Of a stretch of 13,880 nt of DNA, positions 8,089-13,880 are shown one piece after another. This stretch comes from Nitrospinota bacterium. Its GTDB lineage: Bacteria; JAUXIQ01. The stretch spans positions 1 through 13,880 of the forward strand of contig JAUXIQ010000015.1 in assembly GCA_030620925.1 (NCBI GenBank). The letters are read 5' to 3'. Position 1 is the stretch's first letter. Each line of letters begins with the position of its first letter. The notes under the pieces were generated by a model. It saw nothing but the letters and a program-made list of their open reading frames with translations. It ran no database searches and was not told the DNA's origin. The translations under genes and the position numbers were made by a program.

Positions 8089-8163
8089 AGGCACGTAGCT
8101 CAGGGGGAGAGCGCTTGCTTGACGCGCAAGAAGTCGGCGGTTCGAAACCGCCCGTGCCTACCA
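8089..8163 (+). tRNA. tRNA-Val (anticodon GAC)
   Basis: A complete cloverleaf. The acceptor AGGCACG (8089–8095) pairs with CGTGCCT (8153–8159), with discriminator A at 8160 and an encoded CCA at 8161–8163. The D-arm contains AGCTCAGGGGGAGAGC. The anticodon stem CTTGC/GCAAG carries loop TTGACGC, with anticodon GAC at 8121–8123. The T-arm is GGCGG-TTCGAAA-CCGCC. It reads GUC/GUU valine codons. It sits 237 nt upstream of thrS and may head the same transcript. Confidence 0.96.
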
Positions 8164-8331
8164 TAATTAATTAAAAAGAAATATATTTCAACGTAGCGTA
8201 CGGCTCGGACTTATAGTCAACCACCGATAGAGGTTTGTAACGCATAAATTTTTAAAGCGTTTACGGCCCCGGGAAAAAGATCCGGCAGGAAGGGGCCTCA
8301 AGGTTAAAAAGTTTAATGTCATAATCATATT
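8164..8331 (+). promoter_or_regulatory. untranslated leader of thrS operon
   Basis: About 170 nt without a gene, between tRNA-Val and the terminator before thrS. Foldable elements include GTAACGC paired with GCGTTTAC (8237–8243 / about 8257–8264, one bulged base) and GGCCCC (8265–8270) with GGGGCC (8292–8297). The second competes with a CCGG pairing inside its loop. The T-box signature (AGGGTGGNACCRCG-like) is absent, so this is not an ordinary tRNA-sensing threonine leader. Together with the downstream terminator it has the layout of an attenuator. Confidence 0.45.
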
Positions 8332-8380
8332 AAAAGGCATCATGAAACTCTTTTACCTGCATGATGCCTTTTTATTTTTT
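8332..8380 (+). terminator. strong intrinsic terminator (attenuator candidate) just before thrS
   Basis: AAAAGGCATCATG (8332–8344) pairs perfectly over 13 bp with CATGATGCCTTTT (8360–8372). The loop is 15 nt, and the U-tract TTTTTATTTTTT runs to 8380. The thrS ATG is only 21 nt further on and no promoter is visible in between. The hairpin must therefore be bypassed for thrS expression from upstream, so regulated antitermination is the natural reading. Confidence 0.85.
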
Positions 8381-8400
8381 CAGGTAACCGGAAAGCTGCA

Positions 8401-10338
8401 ATGCACCAATTAGGCGGAATTAAAATTAAAATATTGTCCGATAACACTACCGTCGAAAAACCGACGGGCGTTACACCCTTGGAGCTGCTGTCTGAGATGA
8501 AGAGGGCCGAACAGAAAAAGGTTACGGGCGTGCTGGTAAACGGAAATGCCGCAGATTTGAACCATCCCATTACCTCCGATGCCACTCTCAAGTTTCTCAC
8601 CTTTGATGACTCGGAAGGAAAAGAGATATACCGCCACAGCACCTCACATATAATGGCCTACGCCGTGCAGCAGCTCTTTCCCGATGTGAAGCTGGCAATA
8701 GGCCCGGCCATCGAAGACGGCTATTACTACGACTTCGATTCCAGCCAGACCTTCTCCAGCGAAAACTTCGAGCAAATCGAAAAGAGGATGGCCGAGATAA
8801 TCAAGGAGGATATACCCTTCGAGAGGGAGACGCTTAAAAAAAGAGACGCCCTCAACCTGTTTAAGGAAAAAGGCGAACTCTACAAGGTGGAAATGCTGGG
8901 TGAAATAGAAGACGAAGAGGTCACCGTTTACCGGTTGGGCGATTTCGTAGACCTCTGCAGGGGCCCCCATCTGCAGACCTCGGGAAAAATCAAAGCTTAT
9001 AAAATTCTCAACAGCGCCGGAGCTTACTGGCGTGGAGACGAGAGTAACAAGATGCTCCAGCGCCTTTACGGCACATCATTCCCCACCACCGAGCAGCTGG
9101 AATCCTTCCTGCAGAAGCTGGAAGACGCCAAGGCGCGCGACCACCGCGTGCTGGGTAAAAAGCTCTCCATATACACAGTGGGCGAAAAAGCCGGCCCGGG
9201 GCTCATATACTGGCAGCCTAAAGGGACTATTATCCGTAAAATAATAGAGCGGTTCTGGGAAGATGAGCATGTGAAGCACGGCTATGAGCTGGTCTGCATT
9301 CCACACATAGCCAAGGACAGTATGTTCAGGACCTCGGGGCATTACGATTTTTTCCGGGAGAACATGTTTGTGATGCCCATAGATGAGGACGAATACGTCC
9401 TCAAACCCATGAACTGCCCGGGCCATATCCTCATATACCAGGAAAAGCTGCACAGTTACCGGGAGCTTCCCATCAGATATGCAGAGCTGGGCACGGTCTA
9501 CAGATACGAGCGGCACGGCGCCCTGCACGGTATGCTCCGGGTTCGGGGTTTTACCCAGGACGACGCGCACATATTCTGCACCCCCGAGCAGCTCCCCCGG
9601 GAAATACTGGGAGTATTGGACCTCTCCCAGTATATGCTCAACACCTTCGGCTATAAGCAGTTCGAGGTGGATTTGAGCGTGCGCGATCCGGAAAACCCCC
9701 ACAACTACGCCGGAGACGAAGCCGAATGGGAGATGGCCGAGGGGGTCCTCGCTCGGGCCCTCGAGGAGAAGGAGTGGGAGTATACCAGGCAGGAAGGAGA
9801 AGCGGTCTTTTACGGCCCCAAGATCGACATAAAGATGATAGATGCGCTGGGGCGGGGATGGCAGGGGCCCACCATCCAGTTCGATTTCAATCTTCCGCGC
9901 CGCTGCGATGTCAACTACATAGACACAGACGGCAAACCCCATAACGTGGTCATGGTACACCGTACCGTTCTGGGCTCCATGGAACGGTTCGTGGGCGGCC
10001 TCATAGAGCATCATGCAGGCGCATTCCCCCTCTGGCTGGCCCCGGTTCAGGTAAGAGTCTTACCCATTACGGACCGGCATGCCGAATACGGCGGTCAAGT
10101 GGTCGCACGGCTGCAAGAGAACAATATAAGAGTCGAGCAGGATGACCGCAGCGAAACCCTCGGCTTCAAGATCCGTCAGGCGCAGGAAGAGAAGATACCC
10201 TACGTGCTTGTGGTGGGGGACAGGGAGGTGCAGCAGGGCACCGCATCCGTCCGAAAGAGAGGAGGGAAAGACCTGGGCCCCATGGAAATGGAAAGCATCG
10301 TGAACATGCTGAAAGAGGAAATAGATTCTAAAATGTAG
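8401..10338 (+). CDS. thrS: threonyl-tRNA synthetase
   Basis: A 645-residue class II synthetase that charges tRNA-Thr. Domains in order: N-terminal TGS domain at about residues 5–68; editing (SAD) domain at about 75–230 with H79/H83 (HSTSH) and C186/H190 (CRGPH); catalytic core at about 255–540 with motif 2 YRYERHGALHGMLRVRGFTQDD and the catalytic zinc ligands C339 (MNCPGH), H390 (DDAHIF) and H520 (VMVHRT); C-terminal anticodon-binding domain to the end (LAPVQVRVLPITDRH... VRKRGGKDLG). Length is standard and both editing and aminoacylation sites look intact. The ATG at 8401 follows GGAAAG (8390–8395) by 5 nt and places the TGS domain correctly. It is first of the translation-gene operon, and the infC start is 77 nt downstream. 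Confidence 0.98.
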   Translation: MHQLGGIKIKILSDNTTVEKPTGVTPLELLSEMKRAEQKKVTGVLVNGNAADLNHPITSDATLKFLTFDDSEGKEIYRHSTSHIMAYAVQQLFPDVKLAIGPAIEDGYYYDFDSSQTFSSENFEQIEKRMAEIIKEDIPFERETLKKRDALNLFKEKGELYKVEMLGEIEDEEVTVYRLGDFVDLCRGPHLQTSGKIKAYKILNSAGAYWRGDESNKMLQRLYGTSFPTTEQLESFLQKLEDAKARDHRVLGKKLSIYTVGEKAGPGLIYWQPKGTIIRKIIERFWEDEHVKHGYELVCIPHIAKDSMFRTSGHYDFFRENMFVMPIDEDEYVLKPMNCPGHILIYQEKLHSYRELPIRYAELGTVYRYERHGALHGMLRVRGFTQDDAHIFCTPEQLPREILGVLDLSQYMLNTFGYKQFEVDLSVRDPENPHNYAGDEAEWEMAEGVLARALEEKEWEYTRQEGEAVFYGPKIDIKMIDALGRGWQGPTIQFDFNLPRRCDVNYIDTDGKPHNVVMVHRTVLGSMERFVGGLIEHHAGAFPLWLAPVQVRVLPITDRHAEYGGQVVARLQENNIRVEQDDRSETLGFKIRQAQEEKIPYVLVVGDREVQQGTASVRKRGGKDLGPMEMESIVNMLKEEIDSKM

Positions 10339-10342
10339 ACCA

Positions 10343-10380
10343 CGGAGAGCTCAGCCGATATCACCCATAAGAGCTTTCCG
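10343..10380 (+). promoter_or_regulatory. 10-bp hairpin in thrS–infC gap
   Basis: CGGAGAGCTC (10343–10352) pairs with GAGCTTTCCG (10371–10380) over 10 bp including one G·U, with an 18-nt loop. No U-tract follows, so it is not a simple terminator. It could be a processing site, an mRNA stabiliser or a protein-binding structure. Confidence 0.45.
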
Positions 10381-10415
10381 CACTTTGACTGTTTCTCACA
10401 CGTAAAAGGAGATTT

Positions 10416-10949
10416 ATGGTCTTTGAAAAAAAACACAGGGTCAACGAAGTCATCCGAATCAAAGAAGTGCGCCTCATAGGCTCGGACGGCTCACAGTTAG
10501 GAGTCTTACCCACGGAGCAGGCCATGAGCATGGCAGAGGAAGAAGGTCTCGATCTGGTGGAAGTAGCCCCCAACGAGAGACCGCCCGTCTGCCGCATAAT
10601 GGACTACGGAAAATTCAAATACCAGCAGAGCAAACGCGGCCAGGAGGCTAAAAAGAAACAGAAACAGTTCCTGGTCAAAGAAATGAAGATGCGCCCCAAG
10701 ACCGAGGAGCACGATTACCAGTTCAAGATCAAGCATGTGCGCAGGTTCTTGTCGGAAGGGAATAAGACGAAAATAACCATAATGTTCAGGGGGAGGGAGC
10801 TCTCCCACCTAGAGCTGGGCCAGAAAATATTGGACAGACTCACCGAAGACCTGAGCGATGTATGCATCGTTGAGCAGGAGCCCAAAAGGGAAGGCCGCAA
10901 CATGATCATGGTCCTAGCGCCTAGAGGCAATACGGCCCAGACCGATTAA
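10416..10949 (+). CDS. infC: translation initiation factor IF-3
   Basis: A 177-residue IF3, which binds the 30S subunit, discriminates the initiator tRNA and start codon, and prevents premature 50S joining. The N-domain is recognisable from VNEVIRIKEVRLIGSDGSQLGVLPTEQAM through LVEVAPNERPPVCRIMDYGKFKYQQ. A lysine-rich linker (EAKKKQKQFLVKEMKMRPKTEEHDYQFKIKHVRRFL) leads into the C-domain (TKITIMFRGRELSHLELGQKIL...), which ends EGRNMIMVLAPRG. Length is normal. The ATG at 10416 follows AAAGGAG (10405–10411) by 4 nt. It is a standard ATG rather than the rare AUU used for autoregulation in enterobacteria, so that mode of control is not suggested here. It lies in the thrS–infC–rpmI–rplT order. Confidence 0.97.
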   Translation: MVFEKKHRVNEVIRIKEVRLIGSDGSQLGVLPTEQAMSMAEEEGLDLVEVAPNERPPVCRIMDYGKFKYQQSKRGQEAKKKQKQFLVKEMKMRPKTEEHDYQFKIKHVRRFLSEGNKTKITIMFRGRELSHLELGQKILDRLTEDLSDVCIVEQEPKREGRNMIMVLAPRGNTAQTD

Positions 10950-11099
10950 CCCCCGGGAATTAATCAATTCGAGGGCCGGGATCAGTTGGGATAAGATAGT
11001 CTAATAACATTCAGGCGGATATAATAGTTATTTATCCTACTATCTATTAGTTTAACCTGACACAGTCTAATAACGATCAATACGCCGGGAGAAATTCAG
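10950..11099 (+). promoter_or_regulatory. structured AT-rich infC–rpmI spacer (candidate bL20 autoregulatory site)
   Basis: This 150-nt gap contains the exact 11-nt direct repeat AGTCTAATAAC at 10998–11008 and 11064–11074. Alternative stems can form: GGATAA/TTATCC (10989–10994 / 11032–11037) with ATAAC/GTTAT (11004–11008 / 11027–11031), versus AGATAGT/ACTATCT (10994–11000 / 11039–11045), and TATTAG/CTAATA (11045–11050 / 11067–11072). A TATAAT at 11020–11025 lacks a good -35. In E. coli bL20 represses translation from RNA structure upstream of rpmI; the same position here makes that the leading guess. Confidence 0.4.
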
Positions 11100-11294
11100 T
11101 TGCCTAAACTTAAGACCAATAGAGGAGCAGCAAAGAGATTCAAGGTTACCGCCTCTGGAAAGATCAAGAGAAACAAGGCGTATCGCGGCCACCTCCTTAC
11201 CAAAAAAACCACCAAGCGCAAGCGCAACCTCAGGAAGAGCGGCCTGGTGGACACCACGAATGCCAAGGCGGTAAAAAGATTGCTCAATCCCTGA
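11100..11294 (+). CDS. rpmI: 50S ribosomal protein bL35
   Basis: A 64-residue, very basic large-subunit protein matching bL35 over its whole length: [33 protein letters not shown], then [12 protein letters not shown] and a C-terminus at ...KRLLNP. The start is TTG at 11100. GGGAGA (11087–11092) is a good ribosome site 7 nt upstream, and the protein begins exactly where the family does, so the TTG is accepted. A weak start codon is compatible with translational control through the structured spacer before it. rplT follows after 61 nt. Confidence 0.97.
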   Translation: MPKLKTNRGAAKRFKVTASGKIKRNKAYRGHLLTKKTTKRKRNLRKSGLVDTTNAKAVKRLLNP

Positions 11295-11355
11295 ATACCG
11301 TTGAAAGACTATTCTCCGGCGCTGCAACAATAACTAAGGTGACAGGAGTACTAAA

Positions 11356-11712
11356 ATGCCCAGAGTCAGGAACAGCCCCGCCACAAGGAGGCGGAGAAAA
11401 AAAGTCCTCCGTAGGGCCAAAGGATACGTAGGAGGACGCAGCAAGCTCTTCAAGACTGCGCGCGAAACCGTGGACCGCGCCGCAAGTTACGCTTACAGAG
11501 ACCGTAAACAGCGCAGAAGGCAATTCCGTCGGCTCTGGATCATTCGCATAGGAGCGGCGGCCAGGCTGCATGGCATCTCGTACAACAAATTCATTCATGG
11601 CCTCAAAACCGCGGATATCGACCTGGACAGGAAAACCCTCGCAGAAATCGCCATCAGCGACCCCGAGGCTTTCGGCAAACTGGCCGAACTGGCCAGGGAA
11701 CAGGTATCATAA
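11356..11712 (+). CDS. rplT: 50S ribosomal protein bL20
   Basis: A 118-residue basic rRNA-binding protein needed early in 50S assembly, and the known autoregulator of infC–rpmI–rplT operons in E. coli and Bacillus. The family core is evident: [56 protein letters not shown], and the C-terminal ...[24 protein letters not shown]. The long N-terminal Arg/Lys-rich extension that threads into 23S rRNA is present. The ATG at 11356 is preceded by AGGAG (11344–11348) at 7 nt. Length is normal. The next gene, pheS, starts 66 nt after the stop. Confidence 0.98.
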   Translation: MPRVRNSPATRRRRKKVLRRAKGYVGGRSKLFKTARETVDRAASYAYRDRKQRRRQFRRLWIIRIGAAARLHGISYNKFIHGLKTADIDLDRKTLAEIAISDPEAFGKLAELAREQVS

Positions 11713-11735
11713 ACGGCTTAGAGAACACTATTTAC

Positions 11736-11764
11736 GCGAAACGGCGCCCTGATCCCGTTTTCGC
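11736..11764 (+). promoter_or_regulatory. hairpin abutting the pheS ribosome-binding site
   Basis: GCGAAACGG (11736–11744) pairs with CCGTTTTCGC (11755–11764) over 9 bp with one bulged T and a 10-nt loop. The pheS ribosome site GAGGTGAG begins at 11766, one base after the stem. No U-run follows, so it is not a clear terminator. It may be a processing or translational-control element, or may simply shield the rplT 3' end. Confidence 0.4.
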
Positions 11765-11778
11765 CGAGGTGAGATAAA

Positions 11779-12792
11779 TTGCCTACTTCGCTCGCAAAAA
11801 TCGGGAAGTCCTTCGAGAAAGACCTCCAGGGGGCGACCGATGAGAAGCGCCTGAGCGATATACGGGTAAAATACCTGGGCAAGAAAGGCCTGCTTACATC
11901 CATTCGCAAGTCCTTCCGGGAGTTGAGCCCGGAAGAGCGGCCGGCCGCAGGCAAGGAGCTCAACAGCGTCGTCTCAAAACTGGAGAAGGCGCTGGAAGAG
12001 AAGAAGTCCCAGATGGAGCTGGAAAAGGGATCGTCTGTCGAAAAAGGCTGGATAGACGTAACCCTTCCGGGGAAACGCCCGCCGCTGGGCCGTAAGCACC
12101 CCATAACCCAGACCTGGGAAGAAGTCACCCGGATATTCATGGGCCTCGGTTTCGACGTGGTCGAAGGGCCCGAAGTCGAGCTGGACTACTACAATTTCGA
12201 GGCCCTGAACATCCCCAAAGACCATCCCGCCCGGGACATGCAGGACACTTTTTACGTAACGGAGGAAGTTCTCCTCAGAACCCACACCTCCCCCGTGCAG
12301 ATAAGGGCCATGGAAAACCATCCCCCGCCCATAAGCATCATCTCGCCGGGGAAGGTATACCGCTGCGACGCTGATATAACCCACAGCCCCATGTTCCACC
12401 AGGTAGAGGGCCTCAAGGTAGACAAAAATATCTCCCTGGCCGACCTCAAAGGGGTGCTGGAAGAGTTCGTCCATCAGTATTTCGGCGAAGACACCAAGCT
12501 GCGCTTCAGACCCTCCTTCTTCCCCTTCACCGAACCCAGCGCGGAAGTGGATATAAGCTGCGTTATGTGCGATGGAATGGGATGCAGGGTCTGCGGGCAT
12601 AGCGGCTGGCTCGAGATACTGGGGTCGGGCATGGTCGACCCGGAAGTGTACCGTTTCGTGGGATACGACCCGGAAAACTGGACGGGGTTCGCTTTCGGGA
12701 TGGGCCTGGAGAGGATCGCCATGCTTAAATACGGCATAGATGATATCAGGCTCTTCTTCGAAAACGACCACCGATTCCTCGAACAGTTCTGA
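11779..12792 (+). CDS. pheS: phenylalanyl-tRNA synthetase alpha subunit
   Basis: A 337-residue catalytic subunit of the (αβ)2 PheRS. An N-terminal coiled-coil arm (about residues 1–85) contacts tRNA-Phe. The class II catalytic domain shows [21 protein letters not shown] (about 124–144), motif 2 [19 protein letters not shown] (about 194–212), and motif 3 [18 protein letters not shown] (about 303–320). A four-cysteine cluster, [12 protein letters not shown] (C261, C264, C269, C272), is a common PheS element. The start is TTG at 11779, supported by GAGGTG (11766–11771) 7 nt upstream and by the expected N-terminal length. pheT begins about 19 nt after the stop, as in most bacteria. Confidence 0.97.
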   Translation: MPTSLAKIGKSFEKDLQGATDEKRLSDIRVKYLGKKGLLTSIRKSFRELSPEERPAAGKELNSVVSKLEKALEEKKSQMELEKGSSVEKGWIDVTLPGKRPPLGRKHPITQTWEEVTRIFMGLGFDVVEGPEVELDYYNFEALNIPKDHPARDMQDTFYVTEEVLLRTHTSPVQIRAMENHPPPISIISPGKVYRCDADITHSPMFHQVEGLKVDKNISLADLKGVLEEFVHQYFGEDTKLRFRPSFFPFTEPSAEVDISCVMCDGMGCRVCGHSGWLEILGSGMVDPEVYRFVGYDPENWTGFAFGMGLERIAMLKYGIDDIRLFFENDHRFLEQF

Positions 12793-12810
12793 CCGGGGAG
12801 CCACCATGCC

Positions 12811-13880
12811 ATGATGCTGACATACAACTGGCTTAAAGAATTCGTCGATTGCCGGCTCTCCCCCCAGGAGCTCACCGAAAGCCTCACCATGGCGGGCATA
12901 GAAGTCGATGCCGTGAAAGAAGCGAGCGAAGAGTTCAGCGGCATCATCGTGGGGAACATTCTCTCAGTGCGCCTCCACGAAAAGGCCGACCACCTCCAGG
13001 TATGCACGGTGGATATCGGAAGCGAGAAGCTCCCCATCGTCTGCGGTGCACCCAACATCGCCGTCGGTGATGCAAGTCCGGTGGCGCTGCCGGGGACCCT
13101 TCTTCCCAACGGAGCCACGGTGCAGAAGGTGGAAATCAGGGGAGAAACCTCCGTGGGTATGCTCTGCTCGGCCGAAGAGCTCACCCTCATGGACGACACC
13201 TACGGCATTTTGCAGCTAGATAAAAAGCTCAAACCCGGCGCAGAGCTGGCCGAAGCCCTGGGCATCCATGACACCGTGCTCGATCTGAACATAACCCCCA
13301 ACCGCGGCGATTGCTTAAGCGTCGCCGGCGTGGCCCGCGAAGTCGCCGCCATCACGGGAGCCCCGTTCAAGTATCCGGAGTTTGAGCTAAAAGAAGAGGG
13401 GGAACCCGCGGATAGATGGACGTCGGTGGAGATACTGGAACCCGAGCTGTGCCCCCGATATACAGCCCGCATTATCGCAGGAATCAAGATCAAGTCTTCA
13501 CCCCTCTGGATGCAGCTCCGCCTCAAGGCCGCCGGTATGCGACCCCTCAACAATATCGTGGATATCACCAACTACGTCATGCTGGAGCTGGGCCAGCCGC
13601 TTCACGCCTTCGACTATCACCTGCTGAAAGAAAACCGCATCATAGTCAGGCGGGCGGAGAAGGGGGAACTGCTGGTCACCCTGGACGGCAAAGCGCGCAC
13701 CCTCGACGACACCATGCTGGTGATAGCAGACGCCGGGAGAAGCGTCGCCCTTGCCGGCATCATGGGCGGACAGGATACAGAGGTCACAGAAAAATCAAAG
13801 GACATACTCCTGGAAGCCGCCCACTTCGACCCCCTCACCAACAGGAAAAACGCCAAAATATTGGGGCTGGATACGGAGGC
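12811..13880 (+). CDS. pheT: phenylalanyl-tRNA synthetase beta subunit (3' truncated by window edge)
   Basis: An open frame of 356 codons runs off the right edge; full-length PheT is about 790–800 residues, so a little under half is present. It begins [13 protein letters not shown], the usual PheT N-terminus. The EMAP-like tRNA-binding domain follows at about residues 40–125 ([26 protein letters not shown] ... GMLCSAEEL). Next come [27 protein letters not shown] and the B3/B4 editing region ([11 protein letters not shown]...[29 protein letters not shown]). The start may be ATG 12811 or ATG 12814; GGGGAG at 12795–12800 is the ribosome site. It forms the (αβ)2 enzyme with pheS and edits mischarged Tyr-tRNA-Phe. 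Confidence 0.96.
   Translation, partial: MMLTYNWLKEFVDCRLSPQELTESLTMAGIEVDAVKEASEEFSGIIVGNILSVRLHEKADHLQVCTVDIGSEKLPIVCGAPNIAVGDASPVALPGTLLPNGATVQKVEIRGETSVGMLCSAEELTLMDDTYGILQLDKKLKPGAELAEALGIHDTVLDLNITPNRGDCLSVAGVAREVAAITGAPFKYPEFELKEEGEPADRWTSVEILEPELCPRYTARIIAGIKIKSSPLWMQLRLKAAGMRPLNNIVDITNYVMLELGQPLHAFDYHLLKENRIIVRRAEKGELLVTLDGKARTLDDTMLVIADAGRSVALAGIMGGQDTEVTEKSKDILLEAAHFDPLTNRKNAKILGLDTE

Noticed and set aside
8164-8400. T-box riboswitch upstream of thrS
   Set aside because: No AGGGTGGNACCRCG-like antiterminator core and no evident Thr specifier loop were found, despite a suitable terminator.
9076-10014. 312-codon minus-strand open frame within thrS
   Set aside because: It is antisense to the conserved ThrS catalytic core and matches no recognisable family.
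11020-11025. Internal promoter before rpmI, from a perfect TATAAT
   Set aside because: No acceptable -35 lies 16–18 nt upstream and no extended -10 TG is present; the motif is more likely part of the AT-rich RNA structure.

Overview
This is a bacterial chromosomal segment made almost entirely of housekeeping genes. Coding regions are fairly GC-rich, with AT-rich gaps between operons. I see no mobile element, CRISPR array, phage gene or toxin–antitoxin pair. The phylum cannot be fixed by eye. The gene orders tRNA-Leu–tig–clpP–clpX and thrS–infC–rpmI–rplT–pheS–pheT, TTG starts on rpmI and pheS, and a hyuA–hyuB pair fit several, mostly anaerobic, Gram-negative-type or deep-branching lineages.

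Layout. Bases 3–140 hold the 3' end of an unidentified plus-strand gene. It converges on a minus-strand two-gene operon (4109 down to 309) encoding the hydantoinase/oxoprolinase-family subunits HyuA and HyuB, separated by 3 nt. Bases 4110–4484 are non-coding and carry a candidate hyuAB promoter with an overlapping palindrome. A near-consensus plus-strand promoter (4485–4513) then leads through a GC-rich foldable leader (4566–4624) to tRNA-Leu(UAG). Trigger factor (tig), ClpP and ClpX follow as a protein-folding and proteolysis cluster.

From about 8044 a second plus-strand unit begins: a promoter, tRNA-Val(GAC), a leader of about 170 nt ending in a strong intrinsic terminator 21 nt before the start codon, then thrS, infC, rpmI, rplT, pheS and the 5' part of pheT, which runs off the window. 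All of these serve translation: two aminoacyl-tRNA synthetases, initiation factor 3, and ribosomal proteins bL35 and bL20.

The genes themselves are orthodox. Key catalytic residues are visible in ClpP (S98/H123/D172), ClpX (Zn finger, Walker A/B) and ThrS (zinc ligands C339/H390/H520). The most interesting material is RNA structure between genes: the tRNA-Leu leader, the terminator-bearing thrS leader with no T-box signature, a 10-bp hairpin between thrS and infC, a repeat-rich foldable region between infC and rpmI (where bL20 autoregulates in some bacteria), and a hairpin abutting the pheS ribosome-binding site. I found no convincing new multi-gene system.
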